This document shows, piece after piece, positions 51,466 to 59,641 of a stretch of 64,000 bases of DNA. The stretch spans positions 372,001 through 436,000 of the forward strand of contig NZ_JAHMHW010000001.1 in NCBI RefSeq assembly GCF_020169515.1. The letters are read 5' to 3'. The position numbers were made by a program, and so were the translations under genes. The stretch's first letter is position 1; each line of letters starts with the position of its first letter. This DNA is from Paenibacillus vietnamensis. GTDB lineage: Bacteria > Bacillota > Bacilli > Paenibacillales > Paenibacillaceae. Under the pieces are notes generated by a model. The model searched no databases, was not told the origin of the DNA, and saw only the letters and a list, made by a program, of their open reading frames with translations.

Positions 51466-51784
51466 TTGTCACTCCGCAGCAGCTATTACCAGAACGAGCT
51501 GGTTTGAAAATACAGCACAGCTCCTCTGAAAGGATATGGCTAACCTGTTCTTGATCAATTTCGTAATAACTCCATGTGCCATGCGTCTCCTTCGTAATAA
51601 ACCCGGCATCAAGCAAGATCTTCAGGTGATAAGACAGCTTGGATTGAGACATTCCAAAAATTTCAGTGAGATCGCAAACGCAAGTGTTTCCGCGCTGAGT
51701 AAGTTCATACATGATTTGAAGCCGTTTTTCATCGGCAAGCGCTTTAAATTTGGATTCATAGTCTTTGAATGAAACTTCGTTCAT
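51443..51784 (-). CDS. arsR: Arsenic-responsive ArsR repressor
   Basis: 113 aa from ATG 51784 behind AAGGTGATG. A winged-helix core (SQSKLSYHLKILLDAGFITK) is preceded by C35/C37 in NTCVCDLTE, the classical As(III)-binding CxC at the recognition helix. Further Cys pairs are C90-C91 (ELCCIF) and C102-C103. First gene of arsR-aqpS-arsC-arsI; arsenite should release it from the palindromes upstream. Confidence 0.9.
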   Translation of the reverse strand: MNEVSFKDYESKFKALADEKRLQIMYELTQRGNTCVCDLTEIFGMSQSKLSYHLKILLDAGFITKETHGTWSYYEIDQEQVSHILSEELCCIFKPARSGNSCCGVTNEKETNC

Positions 51785-51807
51785 TGAGGTCATCACCTTC
51801 TTTTGTT

Positions 51808-51893
51808 AATCAACTTTTTTTGATTTATTAGCTGGATTGAATGTATCATCATTCTTCTCTTAAGTCAATTGCTTAATCAAAAAAAATTGATTA
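51808..51893 (-). promoter_or_regulatory. Two ArsR-type operators upstream of arsR
   Basis: AATCAA-N6-TTGATT (51808-51825) and TAATCAA-N6-TTGATTA (51874-51893) are similar inverted repeats about 67 bp apart, within 110 bp of the arsR start. They probably bind the ArsR dimer. Confidence 0.75.
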
Positions 51894-51978
51894 TTTCGTT
51901 AAGTTTCTGCTTGAAAAAATTTTTCCTAATGAACTATGCAAAAAAACGGAGCCACGTAGGATTATGGCCCGTTTTCTA

Positions 51979-52133
51979 ATTAACCTGACCTAAAATCATA
52001 CCCGAAACTAAAAAACGGCAACGTCCGGTAACTTTACCGCTTTGGCAATTTTTCCGGAGATTACACCTACTGCAAATATCAGAATGAGGAGGAACAGTAC
52101 ATGATGAATCATGATTGATGTCTCGTTGACCAT
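51979..52133 (-). pseudogene. Truncated Kef/CPA2-type antiporter remnant
   Basis: ATG 52133 has AGGAGGAATGAG upstream and reads MVNETSIMIHHVLFLLILIF then AVGVISGKIAKAVKLPDVAVF, the first helix and GxLAxxLxLPxVxxFLxxGxxLGP motif of Kef/CPA2 monovalent cation-proton antiporters. One missing T near 52010 causes a stop; the other frame gives FLVSGMILGQVN then stops. Only about 50 of about 400 residues remain. It directly follows the KtrA-like gene, so it was once part of the K+ operon. Confidence 0.7.
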
Positions 52134-52150
52134 GAAACTCATTCCTCCTG

Positions 52151-52816
52151 TCAGTTGTTAATGACACTTTCGAACTTATCAATTTGTTCATTCGTGCCGA
52201 TTACAACCATAATATTTCCTTCTTCAATAACGGAATCGGCTGTTGGAGCAATGACGATGTCGTGCTTGTTATTGATCGCTACAATGCTGCAGCCATGTCT
52301 TGCTCTTGTGTCTAAATCCTTCAAAGAACGCCCTGCTATTTTTTTTGTTGCAGACAGCTCTGCAATCGTGTAATCCTTGGATAGCTCAATATAGTCCAGT
52401 AAATTTGGTGATACAATCTGGTTCGCTACTCGTGCACCCATTTCACGTTCAGGGAAGATAATACGGTCCACGCCCATTTTATGAAGAACCTTGCCATGGA
52501 GTTCGGATAGTGCCTTGGCCACCACTTTTGGTACACCAAGATCTTTAAGCAGAATAGTGGTCATAATACTTGCCTCGATGTCATCTCCAATTGCAACAAT
52601 TACACAGTCAAAGTTCCTAATGCCTATTGCTTTCAAAACTTCTTCGTCAGTCGTATCGCCGATAATAGAATGAGTCAAACGTTCCCCAGCTTCTTCGATA
52701 ATTTTCTCATTCCGGTCAATGCCCAATACCTCGTATCCAAGATTGATAAGCTCGTTGGCGACACTGCTTCCGAACCGTCCCAGGCCAATAACAGCATATT
52801 GTTGTTTTTTCCTCAT
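52151..52816 (-). CDS. ktrA: Potassium uptake regulatory subunit, KtrA/KtrC
   Basis: 221 aa cytoplasmic RCK protein. The Rossmann RCK_N domain starts YAVIGLGRFGSSVANELINL with a GxGxxG site for NAD(H)/ATP; the RCK_C domain is at about 140-221. An octameric ring of this protein gates KtrB: ATP opens it and c-di-AMP binding to RCK_C is known to close it in relatives. It is 12 bp downstream of ktrB, same operon. Confidence 0.9.
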   Translation of the reverse strand: MRKKQQYAVIGLGRFGSSVANELINLGYEVLGIDRNEKIIEEAGERLTHSIIGDTTDEEVLKAIGIRNFDCVIVAIGDDIEASIMTTILLKDLGVPKVVAKALSELHGKVLHKMGVDRIIFPEREMGARVANQIVSPNLLDYIELSKDYTIAELSATKKIAGRSLKDLDTRARHGCSIVAINNKHDIVIAPTADSVIEEGNIMVVIGTNEQIDKFESVINN

Positions 52817-52828
52817 AGTTTAGTCTCC

Positions 52829-54193
52829 TTACCCGATAGTGATTTTGCCTACAGGATATTTGTACAATTCCTTCTCTTTATTAGGGTTTAGCGCATACGC
52901 CAAGGTTACGGGCCCTAATCTGCCAATGAACATCATACAAGCAATGATGATTTTACCTAATACCGATAGTTCCGGCGTAAGACCCAAACTGAGACCTACC
53001 GTGCCAAAAGCTGAGGTCACCTCGAACAGTATTTTTAAAAATTGAGCATCTTCCGTAGTGGTAAGAATCATCGTCACAAACACGACAAGGAACATAGCTA
53101 TGATTGTGAGCGTAATGGCTTTAAATATCCTGTCCTGCGCTAGCCGGTACCGGTATATAGAGATATTGTCTCTGCCGCGAATCATCGTAATCATTGCGCC
53201 TATCAGGATCGCAAAAGTTGTTGTTTTTATTCCGCCCCCTGTTGAACCGGGAGATGCTCCGATAAACATAAGTATGATGATAAAAAATTGTGTCGCTTGA
53301 CGAAGTGCAGCGAGATCCAAAGAATTCGGACCAGCGGTACGCGGTGCAACCGACTGAAAATAAGACGACAAAAGCTTAGATCCCCAGTCAAGCGGCTGTA
53401 ATGTATTGGGGTTGCTGAATTCAAATATAAAAATAACGATCGTGCCAATAATAAGCAGGGCTGCGGACATGCTTAGAACAACTTTTGAATGCAGCGACAG
53501 CTTATTGCTTTTACGTTTTCTGTACTCAAGAACATCTGCAATAACGATAAAGCCGATCCCTCCGAGAATAATTAAGCTCGTTACAACAAAAGTCACCAGA
53601 GGGTCGGAGACGTAGCTTGTAAAACTGCTAAAGGGCCCGGTGATGGGGCCAAAAAGGTCAAATCCTGCATTGTTAAACATCGATATGGCATGCCAGATAC
53701 CATAATACAAAGCTTGCCCGAAGGGCATATCATACGCAAACCGAATCGTTAGCAGCAAGGCTCCTGCACCTTCGATAACTAATGCATATAGCAGTACTTT
53801 GCGAATAAGCCGTACAATGCCTTCCATGCTTGTCTGATTTAGTGATTCTTGCAAAATCAGCCGTTCTTTAAGGGAGATTTTCCTCCTGGAAAGCAGTGCG
53901 ATAAGAGTACCCATCGTCATAAACCCAAGACCGCCTATTTGTATTAAGGTAATGATGACGATTTCCCCGAACTTGGTCCAATGCGTACCCGAATCGACGG
54001 TTACGAGACCGGTGACGCAGGTTGCAGATGTGGCGGTGAACAAAGCATCTATAAATGAAGTGGGTGAACCGTCTTCTGAAGAAATCGGTAACGTTAACAG
54101 AAAGGCACCTAAAAAGATAATACAAGCAAATCCAAGTGCCAGTACCTGTGGAGGAGATATGTGGCGCAGCGGGAAGGTTTTTGACTTTACCAT
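52829..54193 (-). CDS. ktrB: Potassium channel subunit KtrB
   Basis: 454 aa (start ATG 54193 chosen; TTG 54199 or ATG 54205 also possible near AAGGAG). A TrkH/KtrB membrane protein with four M1-P-M2 repeats and selectivity-filter Gly in each pore loop: TCVTGLVTVD, MFNNAGFDLFGP, IGASPGSTGGGIKTTTFAIL, TSAFGTVGLSLGLTP. It imports K+ coupled to Na+ or the membrane potential, with KtrA as regulator. Forms a ktrB-ktrA operon followed by the antiporter relic. Confidence 0.95.
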   Translation of the reverse strand: MVKSKTFPLRHISPPQVLALGFACIIFLGAFLLTLPISSEDGSPTSFIDALFTATSATCVTGLVTVDSGTHWTKFGEIVIITLIQIGGLGFMTMGTLIALLSRRKISLKERLILQESLNQTSMEGIVRLIRKVLLYALVIEGAGALLLTIRFAYDMPFGQALYYGIWHAISMFNNAGFDLFGPITGPFSSFTSYVSDPLVTFVVTSLIILGGIGFIVIADVLEYRKRKSNKLSLHSKVVLSMSAALLIIGTIVIFIFEFSNPNTLQPLDWGSKLLSSYFQSVAPRTAGPNSLDLAALRQATQFFIIILMFIGASPGSTGGGIKTTTFAILIGAMITMIRGRDNISIYRYRLAQDRIFKAITLTIIAMFLVVFVTMILTTTEDAQFLKILFEVTSAFGTVGLSLGLTPELSVLGKIIIACMMFIGRLGPVTLAYALNPNKEKELYKYPVGKITIG

Positions 54194-54357
54194 AATCAAT
54201 AACATCTCCTTATTTGCGAAGCACTCTTACGTGACTGTAAAATAGAGGATCGAGTGAAGAAAGCTGGTTTTATTATGTCATTTCAATTTCATTTAATACC
54301 CATATGTGTTGTTCATGAAAATCACTTTAGCTAATCCGAGTTGAAGCTTCCTGGTCT

Positions 54358-55053
54358 TTAATCCGGAGAAAGAAGACGATATCCAACTCCAGGCTCAGTA
54401 ACGATCCATTGGGGTTGAGTTGAGTCCTCCTCCAGCTTTTTACGCAGGTGGCCAATATACACCCGAACGTAGTGGCTGTCGGATGGATTGTGATGGTCAC
54501 CCCACACTTGCTGGAGCAACTGTCGTTGGGTGACGACTTTCCCGGCGTTGATCGCTAAAATTCTAAGAAGGTCGTATTCGGTTGGTGTCAGCTTTATTCT
54601 TTCTCCATTCAATTCCACAATGCGCTGCGCAAGATCGATAACCAATTCGCCGATCCGGAGAATGGGGTCGTTTATGGATTGGGTGGCATGCCTCAGAGCA
54701 ACACGAATTCGGGCAACCAGTTCTCCCATGGCAAATGGTTTCGTAACATAATCGTCGGCTCCGCTATCAAGTGCTGTAATCTTGTCTTCCTCTTGATCTT
54801 TAGCCGTCAGCACAATGATGGGCACGCTCGACCAGCTTCGCATCCGTTGCAGAACTTCCATTCCGGTTATATCCGGCAATCCAAGATCGAGGATAATCAA
54901 ATCCGGACAAATCAAGGAGGCTTGCTGCAGGCCTTCTTCTCCCGTGGAGGCTTCGTGAATGGCGTATTGATGAGCCTGCAAGGTCACCTTCAGAAGCCTG
55001 CGAATTTGCTGCTCGTCATCGACAATTAATATACAGCTTTTTTGCTCATTCAT
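54358..55053 (-). CDS. kdpE: KdpE response regulator
   Basis: 231 aa from ATG 55053 (9 bases after GGAGG). OmpR/PhoB type: receiver domain with LIVDDEQQIRR, phosphoacceptor Asp in LIILDLGLPDITG, conserved Lys in TKPFAMGELVARIR, then a winged-helix DNA-binding domain (LTPTEYDLLRILAINAGKVV, RVYIGHLRKKLEED). It activates kdp transcription under K+ limitation. It follows the kinase gene with a short overlap of the two reading frames, divergently oriented from kdpFABC. Confidence 0.9.
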   Translation of the reverse strand: MNEQKSCILIVDDEQQIRRLLKVTLQAHQYAIHEASTGEEGLQQASLICPDLIILDLGLPDITGMEVLQRMRSWSSVPIIVLTAKDQEEDKITALDSGADDYVTKPFAMGELVARIRVALRHATQSINDPILRIGELVIDLAQRIVELNGERIKLTPTEYDLLRILAINAGKVVTQRQLLQQVWGDHHNPSDSHYVRVYIGHLRKKLEEDSTQPQWIVTEPGVGYRLLSPD

Positions 55054-55076
55054 TCTCATCACCCTCCATTTTTCTT

Positions 55077-56612
55077 TCATAAAATATTATTACTTGCTTC
55101 GTTTTGCTTATGTAGAGGAAGCGTAATTGTAATGATGGTTCCCCGAGGAGCATTTCGTTTTCCCGAAATGGTGCCGTTGTGAAGTTCCACAATCCCCTTG
55201 CAAATCGCCAGTCCCAATCCCGTACCTGTCACATGCTTGGTGGCCTGTGCGCGGTAAAATTTTTCGAAAATCCGCTCGTACTCATCGTTGTTGAGCCCGA
55301 TTCCTTGATCGGCAACGGCGATAACAAGGTTAGATTCTTCTACATAAACCTCGATATTGATTTCAGTATAGTCAGGACTGTATTTGATCCCGTTGCTGAT
55401 CACATTGACCAATACTTGCTCCAGCAGAACCTCATCACCCAGTACCATTGGAGCGTTATCAGGCAAATGCACTCGCAGCTTTCGATTCTGTTGAAAGTCT
55501 TTCACTTGAGCCAAGGCCACCCCAATGAGATCTTCCGCATCGCACCAATTTTTCCGCAAACGCGGCATCCCGCTTTCCAGTTTTGCCATACTTAGCAGAT
55601 TCATCACTAACCGATTCATCCGAAGCGCGCCATCTCGAATCGTCATGAGCAATTCTTTCCGATCCTCCGTAGTAAAAAGATGATCGTTTTCGATGAGTCC
55701 GGTTGCCGAGCCGATTATAGCGGCTAATGGGGTACGCAGCTCATGTGAAACAGAATCTAAAATAGCGGCGCGAAGCCGTTCCGATTCAGCTGTCAAATGA
55801 GCAATTTTAGCTTCTTCTGCAAGCTTCACACGATCGATGGCGCTGGCTGCCAAGCCGCCGATGGCTTCCAGCATCCGCTGTTGTTCAGTTGTGACCTCAC
55901 TTTTCCATTCTTCCAAATGCAGTGCCAGAACACCGTGTACATGGCCTTCCGTCCGCAAAGGCAAGTACCAGCCCGAAGCCTCTCTCAAGGTACGACTACC
56001 GTAGCCGACTGCTTCGCCATGATCAAACGCTAACTTTGCCATTACCTTTTCTGCTTCTCCCTGTCCCCAATCGCTTTGAGTATCGGAATGGTGGGATAAC
56101 ACCAAACGGTTTGCGTCATCCGGCAAGTAAATGGCGATTTCCGAACCGATCATTTTCGAGACTTGACTCGAGATGTTCTCCAATAAGGAATGAATTTCAG
56201 TCATATCGCTCATCTGTCGGCTAAGCTCATAAAGCGCGGCTGTATGCGCTTCTCTTTGTTTCGAGTAGTGCAGTTGTCGTTTCAGTCTAGCGGCCAAACT
56301 GGCCGTTAGCGCGGCTACAGCCAGGTAGACGCCGAACGAAATCAGATAGCGCAAATCAGCTACGGAAAAACTTAAAACAGGAGAAACAAAGAAAAAATCA
56401 AACGAAAGTACCCCCAGAGCAGCGGCGTAGAGAGCGGGACGCAATTCCCACAAGACGGCACTCAAAAGCACTGGAAATAAAAAAAGAAGCGCTACATTAA
56501 CCAGATCCAAAGCAAGTCCGAATGGATACAATACCCCCGTCATGGCAGCTATGAGCAAGGTTACGCTCGCGTATGGAATCCATCTCCGGTTTAAAGGTTT
56601 CAGCTTATGCAT
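55077..56612 (-). CDS. kdpD: KdpD-type sensor kinase lacking the N-terminal sensor domains
   Basis: 511 aa. It begins with four membrane helices (DUF4118, about 12-108), then a GAF-like domain (about 120-270), HisKA with phospho-acceptor His in SVSHELRTPLAAIIGSATGL, and a HATPase domain with N, G1 (ADQGIGL), F and G2 (TGTGLGLAI) boxes. The roughly 370-residue KdpD-N plus USP part of full-length KdpD is absent; comparable modules are encoded separately beyond kdpC. AAGGAGTATAC precedes ATG 56612. It phosphorylates KdpE. Confidence 0.9.
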   Translation of the reverse strand: MHKLKPLNRRWIPYASVTLLIAAMTGVLYPFGLALDLVNVALLFLFPVLLSAVLWELRPALYAAALGVLSFDFFFVSPVLSFSVADLRYLISFGVYLAVAALTASLAARLKRQLHYSKQREAHTAALYELSRQMSDMTEIHSLLENISSQVSKMIGSEIAIYLPDDANRLVLSHHSDTQSDWGQGEAEKVMAKLAFDHGEAVGYGSRTLREASGWYLPLRTEGHVHGVLALHLEEWKSEVTTEQQRMLEAIGGLAASAIDRVKLAEEAKIAHLTAESERLRAAILDSVSHELRTPLAAIIGSATGLIENDHLFTTEDRKELLMTIRDGALRMNRLVMNLLSMAKLESGMPRLRKNWCDAEDLIGVALAQVKDFQQNRKLRVHLPDNAPMVLGDEVLLEQVLVNVISNGIKYSPDYTEINIEVYVEESNLVIAVADQGIGLNNDEYERIFEKFYRAQATKHVTGTGLGLAICKGIVELHNGTISGKRNAPRGTIITITLPLHKQNEASNNIL

Positions 56613-57009
56613 GTATACTCCTTCCTGTTATCCCGGTTGACGTTCCTTCTATAGTCTAATCTAATGTAAAAAAGAAATAAAAGGAATCAAACAGGGTGTA
56701 AAAATCACATAAAAGGCGTGAATAGTCTTATAATCAAGAGATTTTGCAAGAAAAGTGCAGGTTTATCCTTCATAACAATTAAATCCAGACCTACAGATCA
56801 ATATTTACACGGTTATTCGGCTAGCGGCATTTTACAGAGATCTGAGCAAGGAGTAATATTCATTCCATGAATTGAAATGCTGTTCGATTCAAACCATGGC
56901 CTGGTGAAACAGCAGAGGAGTCATTGGCAGACCGCCGATCGTGTGAGAGCGATTCGTGCGGAACTGTCAAAGACAAATTTAACACGTGGCGTCTCTCACC
57001 GCCCGAATA
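56613..57009. other. Divergent regulatory region between kdpD and the kdp leader
   Basis: No gene. A TATAAT at 56729-56734 on the plus strand is a possible -10 for the kdp transcript that would carry the riboswitch; a matching -35 is not clear. The KdpE site could not be identified by eye. Confidence 0.45.
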
Positions 57010-57185
57010 ATGACTTAAAACAACGCTGAATCCTTTAACGAAAAGGAACGGGGGAACCAAAGGAAGTCGGAATCGGCTTCATGGGGTGAATCGACCGGCA
57101 TCAAGATGCCGGTCGTAGGGCGACTCTCGCGCCCGAATCCGTCAGCTAACCTCGTAAGCGTACGAAGAGGCAACACTTGTCGCTA
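57010..57185 (+). ncRNA. c-di-AMP (ydaO/yuaA) riboswitch
   Basis: The conserved elements of the ydaO motif appear in order: CGCTGAATCCTTTAACG, GGGGGAACCAAAGG, GGGGTGAATC, GTAGGGCGACTCTCGC, then CCCGAATCCGTCAGCTAACC and TCGTAAGCGT. The last two blocks are nearly invariant in this class. It senses c-di-AMP and turns downstream expression off when the nucleotide is high, which signals ample K+. It is in the leader of the kdp operon, as in some other Bacillales, and a terminator-like hairpin follows. Confidence 0.92.
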
Positions 57186-57213
57186 GCCGATCAGGACGAC
57201 TACGTCATGATGG

Positions 57214-57256
57214 AGAAGCTGCGGAAGAGGGTCCTCTTTTCCAAGGCTTCTTTATT
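57214..57256 (+). terminator. Riboswitch expression-platform terminator (candidate)
   Basis: GAAGCtgcGGAAgAGG pairs with CCTCttTTCCaaGGCTTC, followed by TTTATTGTT. It lies between the aptamer and the first gene, as expected for transcription control. Confidence 0.6.
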
Positions 57257-57289
57257 GTTGCCTTCTTTCTGAAAACGGAGGAGGAGCGT

Positions 57290-57694
57290 ATGGAACAACG
57301 TCGTATTTTGGTGGCTGCATCCACTGAAGCGGGGAGAAAATTCATTCGGCTGCTGCTTTACAGACAAGTGCCGGTAGCGGCCATGACCAATAACAAGCGG
57401 GAAGAAAAGCTATTGAAGGATATCGGAGTAAACGAGATTTTACGTGTCAGTACCATCCATAACAAAGCTGGAGAGATACCCAAGTTTCCGATCGGCCGCG
57501 TATTCATTTTTGAGATCAGTTTGCCGCTCACTTGCGCATACTTGCAGCTTGTGTCCCGGTGGCCTTGCAAGGCGGTGACAGTTGTTACTACGATGTGGCA
57601 CCCAAAGGTTATTTATAAAAAACTAGGTGCTGCCAATGTCGTTCACACGCAAACCGGGGAAGTAGGATTTCTGCTCGGCAGCCAAATAGATTAA
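57290..57694 (+). CDS. Rossmann-like protein, first gene of the kdp operon
   Basis: 134 aa, ATG 57290 after GGAGGAGG. The pattern is one alternating beta-alpha domain: RRILVAASTEAGRKFIRLLL, VPVAAMTNNKREEKLLKDIG, a strand GRVFIFEISLP, and WPCKAVTVVTTMWHPKVIYK. It resembles a minimal NAD(P)- or nucleotide-binding fold, but the GxGxxG loop is replaced by ASTEAGR. Lies between the c-di-AMP riboswitch and kdpF, so it is co-regulated with Kdp. Family not recognised; it may be a regulator or chaperone of the pump. Confidence 0.65.
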   Translation: MEQRRILVAASTEAGRKFIRLLLYRQVPVAAMTNNKREEKLLKDIGVNEILRVSTIHNKAGEIPKFPIGRVFIFEISLPLTCAYLQLVSRWPCKAVTVVTTMWHPKVIYKKLGAANVVHTQTGEVGFLLGSQID

Positions 57695-57713
57695 CCATTG
57701 GAGGAGTGCTGTG

Positions 57714-57824
57714 ATGCTGGATATTTGGATGGTGCTTACACTTGTCGCAGCTTTTGCACTGGTGACCGGATTTGTCGTCTGGTGCGGGAGAACGGTAGAG
57801 GATACGGGAGGCGAACGGGAATGA
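57714..57824 (+). CDS. 36-aa single-helix membrane peptide in kdp operon
   Basis: ATG 57714 behind a perfect GGAGGAG. One hydrophobic helix (MLDIWMVLTLVAAFALVTGF) is followed by VVWCGRTVEDTGGERE. Its TGA overlaps the ATG of kdpF (ATGA), so the two are translationally coupled. Too short for standard gene callers. It is not KdpF, which follows; perhaps a second small accessory subunit of the pump. Confidence 0.7.
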   Translation: MLDIWMVLTLVAAFALVTGFVVWCGRTVEDTGGERE

Positions 57825-57898
57825 CGATCATATTGATTTTTACGGGTGCATTGCTGATCTACCTGATTTATGCCTTGCTTCATCCGGAAAAATTTTAA
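57821..57898 (+). CDS. kdpF: KdpF, small subunit of the K+ ATPase
   Basis: 25 aa (MTIILIFTGALLIYLIYALL then HPEKF): one membrane helix and the HPEKF ending typical of KdpF. It stabilises the KdpABC complex. Overlaps the preceding peptide by 4 bases and precedes kdpA by 41 bp. Confidence 0.9.
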   Translation: MTIILIFTGALLIYLIYALLHPEKF

Positions 57899-57939
57899 CG
57901 GATTTTGGTTAAGGCCGCTCATGCCGAGGAGGAACGGAA

Positions 57940-59619
57940 ATGGACATCTTGCAAATCGTAATCGTGATTGGCGTATTGATGCTGATCGCCAAACCGCTTG
58001 GGGATTATTTGTATCACGTCTTCTCGAATGAACCCAATCTCACGGATCGAGTATTCCGGTGGGTCGAGAAGCCGATTTTCGCGCTTATCGGGGTGAAGCA
58101 GCGTACAGGCATGAGCTGGAAACGGTACGCGTTCAGCTTTATCGCTATCAACATCGTGCTCGTGGCAATCAGCTACGCGGTGCTGCGGCTTCAAAGCGGC
58201 TTGCCGCTGAATCCGAGCGACATCGGCAATATGGAGCCGACGCTGGTGATGAACACCATTATCAGTTTCATAACGAATACGAATCTGCAGCACTATAGCG
58301 GTGAAACGGGATTGACATACTTCTCGCAGATGGCCGTCATCATGATGATGATGTTTGCGTCGGCGGCTACAGGTTTTTCGGTCGCAGTTGCGTTCGTTCG
58401 AGGTATTACGAGCAAGGGCAAGTCGTTGGGCAACTTCTTTGAAGATTTTGTCAAGGCGCATACGCGTATTTTCCTGCCGCTCTCGACGATCATCACATTG
58501 GTACTGGTTGCGCTGCAAGTGCCGCAGACGCTTGACCTTACGCTAACCATCACCACATTGCAAGGTTCGACGCAGCAAATTGCGATCGGTCCCGTTGCTT
58601 CACTGGAATCGATCAAGCATCTAGGCACGAATGGCGGCGGCTTCTTCGGCGTCAACTCGGCGCATCCGTTCGAGAATCCGAATCCGCTGACTAATGTAAT
58701 CGAGATTTTGTCCATGTGGGCGTTGCCAGCGTCGCTGCCGTTCATGTATGGCAGATTCGCAAAAAGCCGCAAGCAAGGCTGGGTTATTTTTTCGGCGATG
58801 ATGATCTTGTTCCTGGTGTTCTTGACCGTTGCGTATACCGCGGAGAAGAACGGCAATCCGGCACTTAACGACCTTGGCATCGATGCTTCGCAAGGCAGCA
58901 TGGAAGGGAAAGAAGTACGCTTTGGCATGGCCCAGTCTGTGCTATTTACCGCTGTGACGACGGCGGCGACGACCGGAACGGTCAACAACATGCACGATAC
59001 GCTAACTCCGCTTGGCGGTTTGGTGCCGCTCGCGGAGATGATGCTGAACGTCGTTTTCGGCGGGAAGGGTGTCGGGCTGATGAATATGCTGATGTACGCG
59101 ATACTCGCCGTGTTCATCTGCGGACTGATGGTCGGCCGAACCCCGGAGTTTCTTGGCCGAAAGATCGAGCCGCGAGAAATGAAGCTGATTGCGGTTGCGA
59201 TTTTGGCCCATCCGTTCATTATTCTTGCCCCTACGGCGGCAGCCTTTTTGATTGATCTGGGCAAGGGATCGATCTCGAATTCCGGATTTCATGGTATAAC
59301 GCAAGTGCTCTACGAATATACGTCGTCGGCGGCAAACAACGGATCCGGCTTTGAGGGGCTCGCGGACAATACGCCGTTTTGGAATATTTCAACCGGGCTT
59401 GTGATGTTTTTCGGACGGTATATTTCGATGATTGCTATGCTGGCCGTCGTCGGGTCGCTGGTGCGCAAGCAATGGGTACCGGAAACGATTGGCACTTTCC
59501 GTACGGATAATGCGCTGTTCACGTTCCTGCTGATCGGAACCGTCATTTTGATCGGCGCGCTGACGTTCCTTCCGGTAGTTGTGCTGGGTCCGATCGCAGA
59601 ACATTTGACGATCCGCTAA
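57940..59619 (+). CDS. kdpA: KdpA, K+-translocating subunit
   Basis: 559 aa, ten predicted helices. Pore loops of the KtrB/TrkH-type fold are visible: [57 protein letters not shown] and [20 protein letters not shown], with the filter glycines. Length and order match normal KdpA. ATG 57940 follows GAGGAACGG. Imports K+ at very low concentrations, powered by KdpB. Confidence 0.97.
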   Translation: MDILQIVIVIGVLMLIAKPLGDYLYHVFSNEPNLTDRVFRWVEKPIFALIGVKQRTGMSWKRYAFSFIAINIVLVAISYAVLRLQSGLPLNPSDIGNMEPTLVMNTIISFITNTNLQHYSGETGLTYFSQMAVIMMMMFASAATGFSVAVAFVRGITSKGKSLGNFFEDFVKAHTRIFLPLSTIITLVLVALQVPQTLDLTLTITTLQGSTQQIAIGPVASLESIKHLGTNGGGFFGVNSAHPFENPNPLTNVIEILSMWALPASLPFMYGRFAKSRKQGWVIFSAMMILFLVFLTVAYTAEKNGNPALNDLGIDASQGSMEGKEVRFGMAQSVLFTAVTTAATTGTVNNMHDTLTPLGGLVPLAEMMLNVVFGGKGVGLMNMLMYAILAVFICGLMVGRTPEFLGRKIEPREMKLIAVAILAHPFIILAPTAAAFLIDLGKGSISNSGFHGITQVLYEYTSSAANNGSGFEGLADNTPFWNISTGLVMFFGRYISMIAMLAVVGSLVRKQWVPETIGTFRTDNALFTFLLIGTVILIGALTFLPVVVLGPIAEHLTIR

Positions 59620-59641
59620 TAAAAAGAGAGGAAATGCTGCC

